Shown here piece after piece: positions 1 to 11,391 of a stretch of 64,000 bases of DNA. The notes below the pieces were generated by a model. The model was not told the origin of the DNA. It saw only the letters and a list, made by a program, of their open reading frames with translations, and did not search any database. Within the stretch, counting starts at the first letter, position 1. Every line of letters starts with the position of its first letter. The position numbers and the translations under genes were made by a program. The stretch is from contig CM055266.1 in NCBI GenBank assembly GCA_029237695.1, forward strand, positions 118,581,581 through 118,645,580, given 5' to 3'. Source of the DNA: Conchocele bisecta (lineage: Eukaryota > Mollusca > Bivalvia > Lucinida > Thyasiridae).

Positions 1-575
1 ATGTCGGCGGAGCTAGAGTATTATAATTGAAATCACCTGTAATTATTATGTCTTTAATATCTGTGTCAATGGCTAGGTGTATAGAGTCTTCAATTGTGTT
101 ATTATAATTAATATCAGAGTTTGGTGGTCTGTAAAATAGGCCAAGAAGGACTTTCTTTTTGTTTTAGCAATAGCTCAACCCATATGTTTTCTAATGGAGT
201 TATTTCTAAGTCATGTCTTCTGGTGAAATGTATTGTATCTTTTATGTAGAGCATCACTCCACCATGACTATCGGCCCTGTCTTTTCGAACAGGGGCACAA
301 TATGAGGGTATTGTCAGTTTGTTATTATCCACACTGTTGTTCAGCCACGTTTTCACTGAATGCTAATATATCAAAAGCTTGTAGTTCTGCTGTAATTATA
401 TCCAGCTTGGAAATGATGCTTTGTACATTATATTGAACCAGTGATATATTATGGGAAAGGTCTAATGAATATGGTGTACTGCTAGTTGATGTAAGTGTGT
501 CTGTAGAAGTATCAGCAGTGCTGATAGGTGATGAGGGGACATGCTCAGGACCTGGGTTAGGATGAATATCTCCCG
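1..575 (-). pseudogene. Non-LTR retrotransposon ORF2 N-terminus, broken
   Basis: Read leftward, this encodes the start of a LINE ORF2. A GDIHPNPGP leader is followed by an apurinic-type endonuclease start (QYNVQSI, then FDILAFSE), then TWLNNSV and GGVMLYIK. A one-base insertion near 340-350 shifts the frame between FDILAFSE and TWLNN. The window edge cuts the rest. The GDI(H/E)PNPGP leader is typical of CR1/L2-like LINEs, but no clade is assigned. It differs from the LINE at 34-44 kb. Confidence 0.75.
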
Positions 576-778
576 TTGTGTCCTTGAGCAAGACACTTTA
601 TCCACACTGCTCCAGTTCACCCAGCTGTAAATGGGTACCGATAATTCGTAGTTGCTCTGTAAATACGAATTACCGGCTTCTCTCAAAAAGTCACTACCTC
701 CGTTCATTCTCCCATTCTTGGGAGACAGCATGCAAGGTCCTAGAGCCAGTGCCGCCGTTAAATATAAGCAAAAAAAAA
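576..778 (+). repeat. SINE 3' portion (Meta-SINE-like core) with A-tail
   Basis: The core TCCTTGAGCAAGACACTTTA, then TCCACACTGC and GGGAGACAGCATGC, ends in a run of A at about 769-780. A matching core follows a tRNA-like head at 10043-10167, which supports a tRNA-derived SINE. The core resembles the conserved middle of animal MetaSINEs, recalled rather than searched. The tRNA-like head is missing here. Confidence 0.55.
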
Positions 779-1010
779 AATAGTATCGACCCGATAGCGA
801 TTACGATGGCCTTAACAAAACACCGTAATATACTCTATATTACAAGTTTTACTCTATGTTACAAGTTTATGCTCGTTTATAAATGCATGATTTCCTCCAG
901 CTAAACAAGTACTGTCGTACCAAAGTATTTGCAATATGTAGTAGGTGACATATGAGTATGTATTATTTATGAGAAAATAAGGATGGATGAAAGACAAGTA
1001 TGGTAGTCCA

Positions 1011-1175
1011 TGAGGTACACAACATCTGACTACCAATTGGCGGGAATAATTGCCAGTATGTTTTTCAAATAGCTTGATGTGTCCTTAATACGAAATCACA
1101 TGATGGACTTTCGTGGTGCCCAGCTAAACATGTTTTTGGCGGCCATCTTTAAAAATGGCGGCCAAGTGTGGGGTA
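1011..1175 (+). repeat. Left TIR of Academ-like element
   Basis: It contains TGAGGTAC at the outer end, ACCAATTGGCGGGAATAATT in the middle, and a self-complementary GGCGGCCATCTTT / AAAAATGGCGGCC inner part. Each has an inverted partner at the right end. Confidence 0.8.
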
Positions 1176-1703
1176 TGTTAGTAAAATCGCAATATCTCAG
1201 AGGTCTGAAGACATACAAGCCTACATTTTGGTTTTATTTATTCAGTATAGGTGTTCGCAAGTCATGGCATATGCGGATTACCAAGTAGTGATAGTATGAA
1301 AAATATATTACATGCATTATGGAAAAAATTTTCCTTGAATAAATTTCATAAGGAACATCCAACATTTTTCTGCATATTTTTCATTTTCATTCCCATAGTA
1401 CATACTCGTGACAAAATATTTTACATGATATCAACGGCCAGATGACCATAGGTACAATTTGTGCAAGAAAATTACCATTAATACCATTTTTTCTAATGTT
1501 GTATTGCATTTATTATCTACGGTGTTATGAATTACCCCACCCACTTTTCCAGAACGTTGAAACATTTACTTCGTGAATTTCACTTGATAGCACATTATCT
1601 GAATTATCATAATGTATATGACGTATGCATATCATGCTTTACATGTTACCAATATACATTGTAGTGTTATATTAAACAACATCGATAACGTTTTCATGAA
1701 TGG

Positions 1704-1717
1704 CCCCCCCCCCCCCA

Positions 1718-1748
<31 letters not shown>

Positions 1749-1766
1749 CCCCCCCCCCCCCCCCCC
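1704..1766 (+). repeat. Poly-C tract
   Basis: About 60 nearly uninterrupted C, broken by single A and T. It sits just upstream of the nuclease reading frame. Apparent proline-rich or glycine-rich reading frames here are artefacts of the run. Confidence 0.95.
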
Positions 1767-3606
1767 GATATTACTTGACAGCAGAATATCGGGCCTCAGC
1801 ATTGAGGCAAATGCGTGAACATGTGGCAACCAGTTCTCGGGTGTTCAGTCATGCTGATCTAGGGGCTTCTCGCATAAGCAAAGACGAGTCGGATGTTTCC
1901 TCAATTACTGATCTGTTAGAGAACAATTGGACAAATCCATTTGTACCAGATTCGCAAGACATGGTCAGTATTTCCACTGGTACCGTTGCCCCACCAAATG
2001 TTGTAAATGACCTTCTAACTGCACATCAACAAGGAGAAACTGCAAGGAGAAACTGCATATCGGGAATTCCAAGAACGACTTGAAATGGGTGACGGTTTCT
2101 ATGAACCAATTAAGAAACTACAACTGAAAACTTTCGGCTCAATGAAAAAGAAAATACAGAAAGGCGCAACGAAGGAAGTTGTGTTGAAGGCCGACAGGAG
2201 ATTATTCGGAAATATGATACTCATTGCGCAGAACAGAAAGTTGGAAATGGGGGAAGTGCTTTGCTATCCGCTTGGCCCTTTGCCTTGGTCTCTGGCAAAT
2301 GCCGATGGTACCATGAAAAAGACGAACAAGGCCGTCCTTGCAAAGCAACTCGAGAGCAGAGATTCGCCAACAAATGACTACCCAGATCAATGTGCAACAC
2401 TGGTGGACGCAATGGGTCTCATACACAAGATACATGGTGATAACCAGACATTCAGTGAACTGGGACTCCATCAAATCAGCAGAACGTGTCAGCCGCGGTT
2501 CAGCTGAAGCTATAGCATTTAGTCAGATACGACCAGGTCACAAGATAAAGAACTGGAGACGCTTACTAGCAAGTACCGAAAGCAAAAGCCAACTGACACA
2601 ATTTCTCGCAGAGAGTTGGAAGACACCAGAAACGAGAGGACAACTCGGTACTAAAACACTATATGTTACATGTGGCAATAAATGTCTCAAACTCACGAAA
2701 GACAGTGCAGAAGAAGTGGATGCGCTCGCATCAGGTCAGGAAGAAGCGGACACGCGTATATTGCTACACGCAAAGCATGCTTCACGCGACTATCATTCAC
2801 TGCTATGTGTGTGTGATGACACAGATGTGTTTATCATCTGCTTGGGCCTGAGCAAATACATTGAAGGCAGAATTTTCATAAGACGTGGGACGAAAACTCG
2901 TATGAGACTCATTGATGTCACATTGTTGGCTTCTGCCCTTGGGAGTGACACATGCTTGGCTTTAATGGGTCTTCACGCCTGGACCGGGTGTGATACTGTT
3001 AGTGCACTGGCGGGGCAAGGAAAGATTAAAGCACTGAATATCATTCTGAAACATCCCAAATTCAGGAAAGCATTTGAAATGCTTGGTAAAGACTGGGATC
3101 TACCGCAGCAGGTCTTCTGCGACATCCAAGAATTTGCATGCAAATTGTACTGTAGTACCACCAGGACGAGCGTGGTGAATGAACTGCGGTACAACATGTT
3201 CCGTAACCGAAAGGGGGATGTTGAATCTGGACAGTTACCCCCATGTGAGGATACGCTGAAGCAGCACACACGCCGTGCAAACTATCAGACTGCGATTTGG
3301 AGGAAGAGTCTTGAAAACTCACCTGATATTCCAGATCCCACTGCGGGACATGGCTGGATAAAGGATGAAAATGGAAGCCTTGTCATTGAGTGGATGACAA
3401 GTACTCCTGCTCCAGAAGCGGTCATTGGTCTGCTATCGTGTAAGTGCTCCCGTACATGTAAGGCTGATTGTACATGCATCATGAACGGACTCAGATGTAC
3501 AGCTGCTTGTAAACTAGTAACATGTTCCAACATGCATGTTGCTGATGAGGACGATGATATACATCAGGATGATGATGATGATACAAGCGACATTGATGAC
3601 AGCTGA
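1767..3606 (+). pseudogene. XPG/FEN1-type nuclease of a DNA transposon, frameshifted
   Basis: Three reading frames join into one protein: about 1767-2056, 2057 to about 2490, and about 2470-3606. The parts match the FEN1/XPG fold in order: an N-terminal Asp in LVDAMGLIHKI (near 2402-2434), an I-region GQEEADTRI (residues 133-141 of the last frame), DDTDVF (160-165), and a helix-two-turn-helix GCDTVSALAGQGKIKAL (217-233). In FEN1, the acidic residues of the equivalent motifs bind the catalytic metals. Near residues 367-396 there are eight cysteines (CKC-C-C-C, C-C-C), then an acidic tail. The first frameshift is a 13-bp tandem duplication (2031-2056). The second, near 2470-2490, is of unclear origin. 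The gene lies between the TIRs, so it belongs to the element. The fold assignment rests on motifs only. Confidence 0.7.
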
Positions 3607-4253
3607 AGTTTGAAGCACGACTGATGTCGAACGTACTACTTCAAGAGATAATATAATGTGTCAGATTATGTATATTGAAAGTCACATATCACACACACAT
3701 TTATATGTAACAGTCAAATAGCGATATATATGGCGGCCATCTTGAATTATATATTCAAAAGTAAATAACTATTAGTATTCTATATACGTTTATACGTATA
3801 TATTAAAGAAACAAAATATTTAATACACAAAAACTCAAAATATACAATGTATATGAGAAAACAAGGTTGGCGTGTGCATAATAATTTGTCCCTGCTTTCA
3901 GTAGGTGGGTGGGGTAATTCACTACAGGCCGTTAAACCCGAAAATAAGTGTTTATTATGATGTTTAGTAAGATTAATACATATATTTCGAACTACATATT
4001 CATGTCGTGTTAGAATAATACAATAGACAGCGTTTCATTTGCAAACATATAACACATTCCAGATTTTTTTTTTAAACTCTAAGAATTTGGCATTTGAATG
4101 TCGATTTTCATATTTTTTCAAACACTAATGACTTAAAAACTAATATTTCCGACTACACCAATATATAGTCCACAATCATACTGGAAAACAACTTACGTAC
4201 CACAAAATATCTTACTGTTATAGCTGATTTCCCGATACATACTAAATTGTTAA

Positions 4254-4421
4254 AAATTGGCCGCCATCTTTACAAATGGCCGCCAAAATCATGTTTAGCT
4301 GGGCATGGCGCAAGTCCATCACATGATTCCATACACCTGAGACACCAAGCTAACTGAAAACTATAGTGGCAATTATTCCCGCCAATTGGTAGTCAACTCT
4401 GATATTTCGGGTTGTACCTCA
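4254..4421 (-). repeat. Right TIR of Academ-like element
   Basis: Inverted partner of the left end, with AATTATTCCCGCCAATTGGT in the middle and GTACCTCA at the outer edge. Divergence between the two TIRs is clear outside the 28-base identical block, so the insertion is not fresh. Confidence 0.8.
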
Positions 4422-5267
4422 AAGGCTATGGTGTTTGGTTTTGAATTGAACAATGGAAACTAATAAAAAGTTATACAATTATCAAGTTGCACAAATTAAC
4501 GAGTACAACGATTGCAATTGACCAAGGTACATGATTATATGAAGTGCTTTCGTATTGTGAAATTGCAGCGTTTCTTTATGTGATAAATGTACAAGGAACA
4601 ATTTGTAATATCACAAATACGTACACAAGCTGTTGGCTACCACAATTGATAGTCGCGAACCGCTGGCAATCATTATTGTGGAATTCATATAGCAGAATTT
4701 GACTTCAAGATTCAGAACACCATGCTTATCATTTATCTGTATTTACTGCTAACTAATACATACTCTTAGATAGTATTGCTACCTTCTTTTCTTTTTTTTT
4801 CTTTTTTTCTTATATTTAAGGGTAGGAATTGGCTCAAGGACCTTCCAAACCCGGGCATTTGAACCCAAAATTGGCAGGCCAAAGACCGTTGGCCTGTTAC
4901 TAATATCTGCCATACAGTCGAAATATGTGCATTAAATGAAGGAGGCAATGAGGCGGTTAATTTAACCTAGCTAGTTCATTCTCCTAACGCACGAAGCCTG
5001 TATGTAAGACCTTGAAAAAGGCTGAGTGTAAGTATATGTGATATATGGAGATTCAGCCGTAACAGTGTTATCCTATATAATGATTATATTTGACGGTTGG
5101 TCAGGGCATAACGTATTGCTACCTACTGTTCTCGTTATATATAAATGGGCCACTGGCTGAGAAAAGGGACCGTACAGCATTGCGTTAATTGGCACTAATT
5201 GGATATATAGTTCCCTTTGTACACTCGCATAGTATGATTGGATTCTAATCGTCTTGCTAGTGTCATT
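4422..5267. other. No gene; possible tRNA-like repeat
   Basis: I see no coding signal. On the minus strand about 4820-4915 carries GGTTCAAATGCCC, which resembles a tRNA T-arm, so a SINE remnant is possible but weak. Confidence 0.4.
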
Positions 5268-5385
5268 AATGCTGCTCCATTGATGGAATAGCGAACAGTG
5301 TACGCCTTGATCAGATTCCGCGGATGCGCAGGCTGATCTGGGGCTACGCTGGTCGCATATGTTGAAGGGTCCCTTTTATCAGCCG
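5268..5385 (-). repeat. GATCAG-family dispersed repeat, copy 1
   Basis: Contains GGCTGATCTGGGGCTACGCT and ATTGATGGAATAGCGAACAG. It is a relative of copies at 25555-26165, 28405-28665, 33780-33850 and 40690-40850. The unit is partly self-complementary around GATCAG/CTGATC, so orientation is nominal. Confidence 0.65.
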
Positions 5386-7454
5386 GGGGCCCAGTTATGT
5401 CTCACGCAACGTAGTGAGCATGTACATTTGAACCATCTTTTGACCTTAAAAGTCGGCATAAGCGGGCAATGGACTAACGTAGTATACGTATCGTTATGTC
5501 GTTGAAAACATTTGTAATTCAATATATAACTGCTCTACACATAATGAACGACGATCGTGTGTTCATAACATAACAATCATGGATTGTCGCTTATAGTGCC
5601 GTTAATGAGATGTATTTGATACACAAGTAGGCGCATGCATTCTTTACGGAATTCCCGTCATGTGACAAATTTGCATAAGTTACAGTACGACCGAACCCCG
5701 GTTAGGAAACACATATGTTATGAATACAGTTATATAGCATCATCTATTTTGTCAGTAATGGGATGTACAACATCTGCATTGTTTAATGTGTTGTTGCGAA
5801 TATGGTTTCATTTCAATACGAAGGTTACGTTTTTTTTTACCATTGTTCGCCTATTTCCTCATTTCGGTTGGTAATGGTGTTTACCAGTGTATTGTTAGAT
5901 TGTTTTAACTATAATGTTTGTCTGTCTTATAACATGTATCTATGCTCTGATATCATTGTTTTAAATGATGTTAAACAAGTATATACATTGGCATGACGTT
6001 TTATTTTTATTTATGTCTCCGGAACATGACTACATGTTTTTGAACGACATTACATTAAATGCATGTTCAGTTTTAACTGCAGATCGTTATGCTCTCGTGT
6101 ATTATAGAGATATTACATCGGCCGAAAATATAACGGATTAGTGATCATTGTAGTGCATGACCAACTGTGCGGCTGCATCGTCTTGCGGAGCGCGTAAATA
6201 ACAACAGTACACAACGTTAACACCATCGACGTCGCTGACGTCACACGAGTTGATCAAACTATACGTAACATTCACCCGACAGTTGGCAGTTCTATGGAAT
6301 GTTCTATGTTCAGACATCAGCTGATATAAATTTAATTTGAATAACATCCTGCATTACATGTGAAAATTCTTTAGCAACTCCACATATTTTAACAGACACC
6401 ATGATATGCAAATCTGAAACAATGTTGTAAAATGTGCGATATGTGCTGGTAATGTTCAATAGAAATATCCAACAATCGCAATGATGTATACAATAGTAAG
6501 TACACTACTACTACATGTATTATTGTCACACTATGAGGTAATTTATTAGATACTTTATGCCATTATGGTATATAATATATGGTGGATAATAAACGGAAAA
6601 ACCCAAAACTTTTAGTATTGTATAAAATTGCCCCAGCAAACGAATGAATATGCAGTAACCAATATTAAGATAGTTGTTCCTTATTGGAGCCGCATGTAGT
6701 CAATGGAAACGAAAAAGCTAACAAAAAAAAACGTTACTTACACAAATAATCCATATTCACATTGGTGCTTATCCTGCTAGTATGGACATTACACAGTATG
6801 CTGTAATTAGGAAATAATATGCACATTTAGCTGTTTACATGTATATTTTCATTCTACAAACCTGTGTGGACACGTGAATATACATGTTTAGACATCGACT
6901 TGTGTTTATTAGCAACAAAGTATTGCAATGCGATTCGTTTTACTGCTAGCAGTATAGTCACACGCAGATGCTGATCATGTGGACATTGAATAATTGTGTA
7001 GTTAACTGTAGGTTTTTTCGAGTTGTATTTCTCGCTTGACGTCCAAAGACTTTCCATGGGGCTCCAATAAGGCAACAACTAGCTTAACAGGTATGTGGCG
7101 ACGTTTTAATAGTTTTTCAGTAACTTTTCATATCAATAATTAGTTATTTATATCAAGAATGACTGGATGTATTGATATCAAAAGTTGATTGATGTTGTGA
7201 CGTCGAATTAAGAACTTGAATTATATATATACCCTCTTATGAACCCAACAGTTTCGTTGGGTTATGCGATGACCGCCAATTTAACCAAGCTGACGTTCCT
7301 ACACCAATTGAAATGGAACGAAAACACCTACACGTACATGCACGCATATTATTCATATCCATGTTTCCAGTATCTGTTTGTGATTATAATGCTAGCATTA
7401 AATGTCACATAATGCAGCAGTATAATGTAAGAGCAGATAATACAAATGTGGGTA
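5386..7454. other. AT-rich stretch, no supported feature
   Basis: No reading frame with recognisable protein character, no splice-consistent exon and no repeat seen elsewhere in the window. It may be intergenic sequence or old repeats. Confidence 0.5.
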
Positions 7455-8490
7455 TGAATTGTGACATGTGGTACATATACATGTATATCGAGAACTCGGC
7501 AGTGCACCCGATCATTACGCTGTGTGACATGTGGAACATGTACACGTATGTCGGGATCTCGCGAGAACGTACTCAAAATATGCTCAAATATACATGTCAC
7601 ACAGAGTAGTGGTCGGACATACACCAGAGTTCCCGACATAGATGTACATGTACCACATGTCACACGGAGAAATGAAGGGACGTACGCCAGAGTGCCCTAC
7701 ATACATGTACATGTACCACATGTCACACAGCGTAGTGACGGGACCTATTCCAGAGTTCCACACATACATGTACATGTACCACATGTCACAACGTAGTGAC
7801 GGGACGTATTCCCGAGTTCCAGACACACATGTACATGTACAAAATATTCCCAAGTTCCGGACATGCATGTACATGTACATGTACCACATATTCCCAAGTT
7901 CCAGACATACATGTACATGTACATGTACCACATATTCCCGAGTTCCAGACACACATGTACATGTACCACATATTCCCGAGTTCCAGACACACATGTACAT
8001 GTACCACATATTCACAAGTTCCAGACTTGCATGTACAGGCACCACATGTCACACAGCATAGTGATGGGACCTACTCCCGAGTTCCAGACATATATGTCGG
8101 GAACCCGATAGTACGTCCCGTCACCACGCTGTGTGACATGTGATACATGTATGTCTGGAACTCGTGAATACGTCCCGTCACCACGCTGTGTGACAGTGGT
8201 ACATGTGCATGTATGTCGGGAATACGTCCTGTCACTACACTGTGACATGTGCTACATGTATGTCGGGAACTCGGGAATACGTCCCGTCACCACGCTGTGT
8301 GACATGTGGTACATGTGCATGTATGTCAGGAATACGTCCCGTCATCACTACACTGTGACATGTGCTACATGTATGTCGGGAACTCGGGAATACGTCCCGT
8401 CACTACGCTGTGTGACTTGTGGTACATGTACATGTATGTCGGGAACTCAGGAGTATGTCCCATCATTACGTCGTGTGACGGTGTGACACG
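7455..8490. repeat. Orientation-switching ACATGTACATGT satellite
   Basis: Short units join three blocks: ACATGTACATGTACCACATG, TCACACAGCGTAGTGACGGG, and TATTCCCGAGTTCCAGACA. From about 7600 to 8095 units read in one direction, with a compressed 35-40 bp subrepeat at 7845-8030. From about 8100 to 8480 they read as reverse complement (CGGGAACTCGGGAATACGTC). ATG/CAT-rich frames here (YMYMYH, CTCM) are low-complexity shadows. Confidence 0.9.
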
Positions 8491-9236
8491 TACATTCGGT
8501 CTTTACATTGTATGTAGTATTATGAGGTTGTAACTATTACAATAGAGCATAGCAGTTATGACCATATAATACTAGACAATCGATATGGCACATATACATG
8601 TAAATCGGATATTCTGGTGTACACAGATCACTGTGTGCCACGGGACATGTGGTAATTTAACATGTATGTCAGGATCGATCTTGTGAGTATGTACGCACAG
8701 TCACTGCGATGTGTGACATGTGGTAAATTTCCATTCAATCACGTATTATTTCATGCAAATTTCATTATTATAACACACATCAAACGCTGCTAAATGCAAT
8801 ACTTGGGTGTATCTGAACATTAATTTTGACAATAGTTTGGGTAATTATTGCGTGAGCAGTGACCCTGATCAAACGCCATATTTATTCTAATTTTTCGGTA
8901 TACTCTCGTACACTAGTCGGTGAGACTGAATGATAATAAGTAATAACAACAGTGCCTGATGTCACAATAAACGCCCGTCGATGTTTAGAATGCATATGTA
9001 AAGTTTCAGAATGAATGGTTGAAAACTGTGGGAGGAGTTGATTACACAATTTGGGACTCCAATATGCAAAAACAGGGTGGATAAATGACTAAGTTAAAAG
9101 CGTTACACTTTTGTCAACAATACATTTTTCGGTATGAGAAGGGGAGGTGCACATCTTCAACATGTTTTGGATGCATATGTATGAAAACTGTGGGAGGAGT
9201 TGATTACACAAAGTTAGCGGTCCTAAAAAGTGAACG
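8491..9236. other. No gene; one direct repeat
   Basis: The phrase GTGGGAGGAGTTGATTACAC occurs at about 9029 and 9189, each close after ATGCATATGTA. Otherwise no feature is seen. Confidence 0.5.
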
Positions 9237-9320
9237 GACTGGCGGGCGGGCGGGCGGGCGGGCGGGCGGGCGGCGGGCGGGCGGGCTGTCGGTGGTTGTC
9301 AGGCGGGCGGGCGGACGGAC
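9237..9320. repeat. (GGGC)n microsatellite
   Basis: Runs of GGCGGGCGGGCG interrupted once by GTCGGTGGTTGTCA. It precedes a related GGAC tract downstream. Confidence 0.9.
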
Positions 9321-9366
9321 ATTTCGGACCTTAGGGGGTACTTGCTATATAAAAGATCAAAGGAAA

Positions 9367-9398
9367 TACCCCGTAAGACACAATAGGCTTACGGGGTA
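9367..9398. repeat. Short perfect hairpin TACCCCGTAAG
   Basis: The 11-base arm at 9367-9377 is exactly complementary to 9388-9398, with a 10-base loop. It lies between the two microsatellites. Confidence 0.8.
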
Positions 9399-9429
9399 CG
9401 GATTAAGTTCCATTGTGTTCTAACCCTAG

Positions 9430-9570
9430 ACGGACGGACAGACGGACGGACGGAGACGGACGGACGGACGGAGACGGACGGACGGACGGACGGACGGACG
9501 GAAGGACGACGGACGGACGGACGGACGGGGACGGACGGACGGGACGGACGGACGGACGGACAGACAGCCA
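9430..9570. repeat. (GGAC)n microsatellite
   Basis: GGACGGACGGAC repeats with occasional GGAGAC and GAAGGAC variants. Arginine/serine-rich frames across it are not genes. Confidence 0.9.
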
Positions 9571-10042
9571 GACGAACAACTACATACCATAATACGTCCC
9601 GTTTCACGGGCGTATAAAACGTTTTGTACCTGGGCCGAGTTGACATGGCCCCGATTTCACTTACTTCAAAGAACAGTAATCAGAGTAATCTCCCTTGGCA
9701 CAGTTTCACATTGACCATCTCATGTGTTGTTTTTTTGCACAAATAGCGTATTCTAATGGATATATATGACTACATAATATAATGAATACGAGTAGCATGT
9801 ATTATTTTATGTTATTTGCATAAAACAACCACATTGAATGCTATTATATACTATATTTGGGTATATTTGGGCAGTATTTGGGTATATTTGGGTATTTCGT
9901 GTCACCCTGTTTAACTTCTATTTTTCATCATCTGACTTTTATCATTTATTATTTACTTTGCTATTGTAGTAAAGCCATAGTGCTATGTCTAAGTTTGATC
10001 TAGTCGACAAAATATACTAGTTTGCGATCCTCACAGTCTGTG
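9571..10042. other. No gene; left part of an interrupted dispersed repeat
   Basis: Mostly featureless. The last part, 10000-10042 (AGTCGACAAAATATACTAGT and following), matches 50210-50250, where the same repeat continues without interruption. Confidence 0.6.
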
Positions 10043-10167
10043 GACCGCAATAGCCAAGTGGTGGGCGCGTCGGACTGCTGATCCAACAGTCGTGGGTTCG
10101 AGCCTCACCGGAGCCGGAGGTGTGCATGCATTGTGTCCTTGGGCACTTTATCCACACTGCTTCAGTC
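10043..10167 (+). repeat. tRNA-derived SINE (head plus Meta-like core)
   Basis: The tRNA-like head has an A-box-like TAGCCAAGTGGTGGGCGCG and a B-box GGGTTCGAGCC at about 10096. The core GTGTCCTTGGGCACTTTATC follows. The anticodon arm is not a proper 7-base loop, so this is not a tRNA gene. A MITE begins at 10173 inside the SINE core. Confidence 0.7.
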
Positions 10168-10172
10168 CACCC

Positions 10173-10724
10173 AATTCTGCGCACGTCAAATTTAGCCTAG
10201 CGTACGTCATAATACAATATGTGGATTTCGTAATAAACAAGCTGACTAATTGCTACACTGGGGTACAATTTTATCACATTCCGATAGTTTGGTAAAAATT
10301 TATTCCGAATATAGTCAAAATGTGTAAAATACTCGGACGCTGGTGATGGAATAGCTGTCCTATTTACTAAATTAACTGTTCAACTAAGAATACCGGTATA
10401 TAACCTGTAATGATGTCGCTTGATAGTTCTGCTTCAAGTTTAATACCAATTTTGCTATGATCCAGTATGCTGTTCACCATTTTGTTTACACTACCAGATG
10501 TGCAGCATTAGCAGAAACAAATCAAATGTGACGTTGCAAACACGCATGTGATGTCATACGTTACACAATTTATGTCACTTACTGACATCAGAATGTTATG
10601 ACATTTTACCTGCACAGGCGTCTTTGAACTGCGTTGAATATTCAGGAAATGTTGACAATGTGGGGATGTTAATAACGTATAAATTTGTTTGGAAAGCCTT
10701 ATATATAGGTGCGCAGAATTAGCC
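10173..10724. mobile_element. MITE with GGCTAATTCTGCGCA ends, copy 1
   Basis: It ends in TGCGCAGAATTAGCC at about 10710-10724; the left end keeps AATTCTGCGCA. The body (CACATTCCGATAGTTTGGTA and other blocks) is closely similar to 16777-17327. It carries no protein. It lies within the SINE core. Confidence 0.75.
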
Positions 10725-10761
10725 GACACCATTGTACCTGACTCGACACCATTGTACCTGA

Positions 10762-11391
10762 CGGATACAGGAGGTTCCGTCAACTGGAGGTTTCGTCAAT
10801 TAGGCAAAATAGAGTGAAAAGTCGAGTGGTTCCGTCAACTGGTTAACGGTTCGTCAATTAGGCGATTATAGTTGAATGGTATTTATCACAAATCGGCTAA
10901 TTGATGTTCATGCAATTCATGAAGCTGACGAAAAAAAAACAGGCCAAAATAATGCCACGGCAGCGCCGTGCTGTCGTGGCGGCCGCTACGGCCCTGAACA
11001 GATTGTGTATCTGGTGATGGCTGAAAAATGATGGCTGACAAATGCTGCAGAAGCGGGTGATTATACAAATACACAACATATACACCTAAAGATACTTTAA
11101 AATGTTATTAAAATATATGCCATTAAATGTCCATATACAACTAAACATACTTTGAAATATCAACAAATATTTGCCATTAAATGCCCATATACAACTAAAC
11201 CTACTTTAAAATTGTAACAAATATCTGTCATTAATGTCCACTTAATGACCATCAATTATCTGATCAATTGTATGGCACGTGCCGGTCATTATTGAGTTTT
11301 ACTCTTGATTGCCTAATTGACGAACCGGACGCCGAGTTGACGAAACCTCTCAGTTGACGAAACCTCCAGTTGACGGAACCTCTAACATCCG
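10762..11391. mobile_element. 630-bp non-autonomous TIR element with 7-bp TSD
   Basis: Ends are CGGAT...AGGTTCCGTCAACTGGAGG and the inverted equivalent. Subterminal blocks TTCCGTCAACTGG and TTTCGTCAATTAGGC recur inverted on the right. TACCTGA is duplicated at 10755-10761 and 11392-11398. The related sequence at 50260-50266 has a single TACCTGA and no insertion. The 7-8 bp duplication suggests hAT or P relatives, but the superfamily is unassigned. Confidence 0.75.

Larger units (their letters stand above)
1011..4421 (+). mobile_element. Academ-like TIR DNA transposon (deletion derivative)
   Basis: Inverted ends face each other about 3.4 kb apart. The first bases TGAGGTAC pair with GTACCTCA at 4414-4421, and 28 bases at 1028-1055 are the exact complement of 4367-4394. 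Inner segments near 1110-1175 and 4255-4320 also pair, as do subterminal motifs near 1533-1550 and 3901-3918. Inside is one gene region for an XPG/FEN1-like nuclease with an eight-cysteine motif. As I recall, the Academ superfamily combines long TIRs, 3-4 bp target duplications, an XPG nuclease and a Cys8 finger. No DDE transposase core or helicase is visible, and I could not resolve a target duplication. Confidence 0.6.

Noticed and set aside
1612..1829. Proline- or glycine-rich proteins over the C-run
   Set aside because: Created entirely by the homopolymer. The same holds for frames at 48.0-48.3 and 60.3-61.5 kb.
7455..8490. CRISPR-like array of repeats and spacers
   Set aside because: Units vary in length, have no unique spacers, reverse orientation, and lie in eukaryotic DNA.
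9085..9646. Arg/Ser-rich ORFs over GGGC and GGAC tracts
   Set aside because: Simple-repeat translation only.
10043..10120. A tRNA gene
   Set aside because: A- and B-box-like sequences are present, but the anticodon arm is malformed and a SINE core follows directly.
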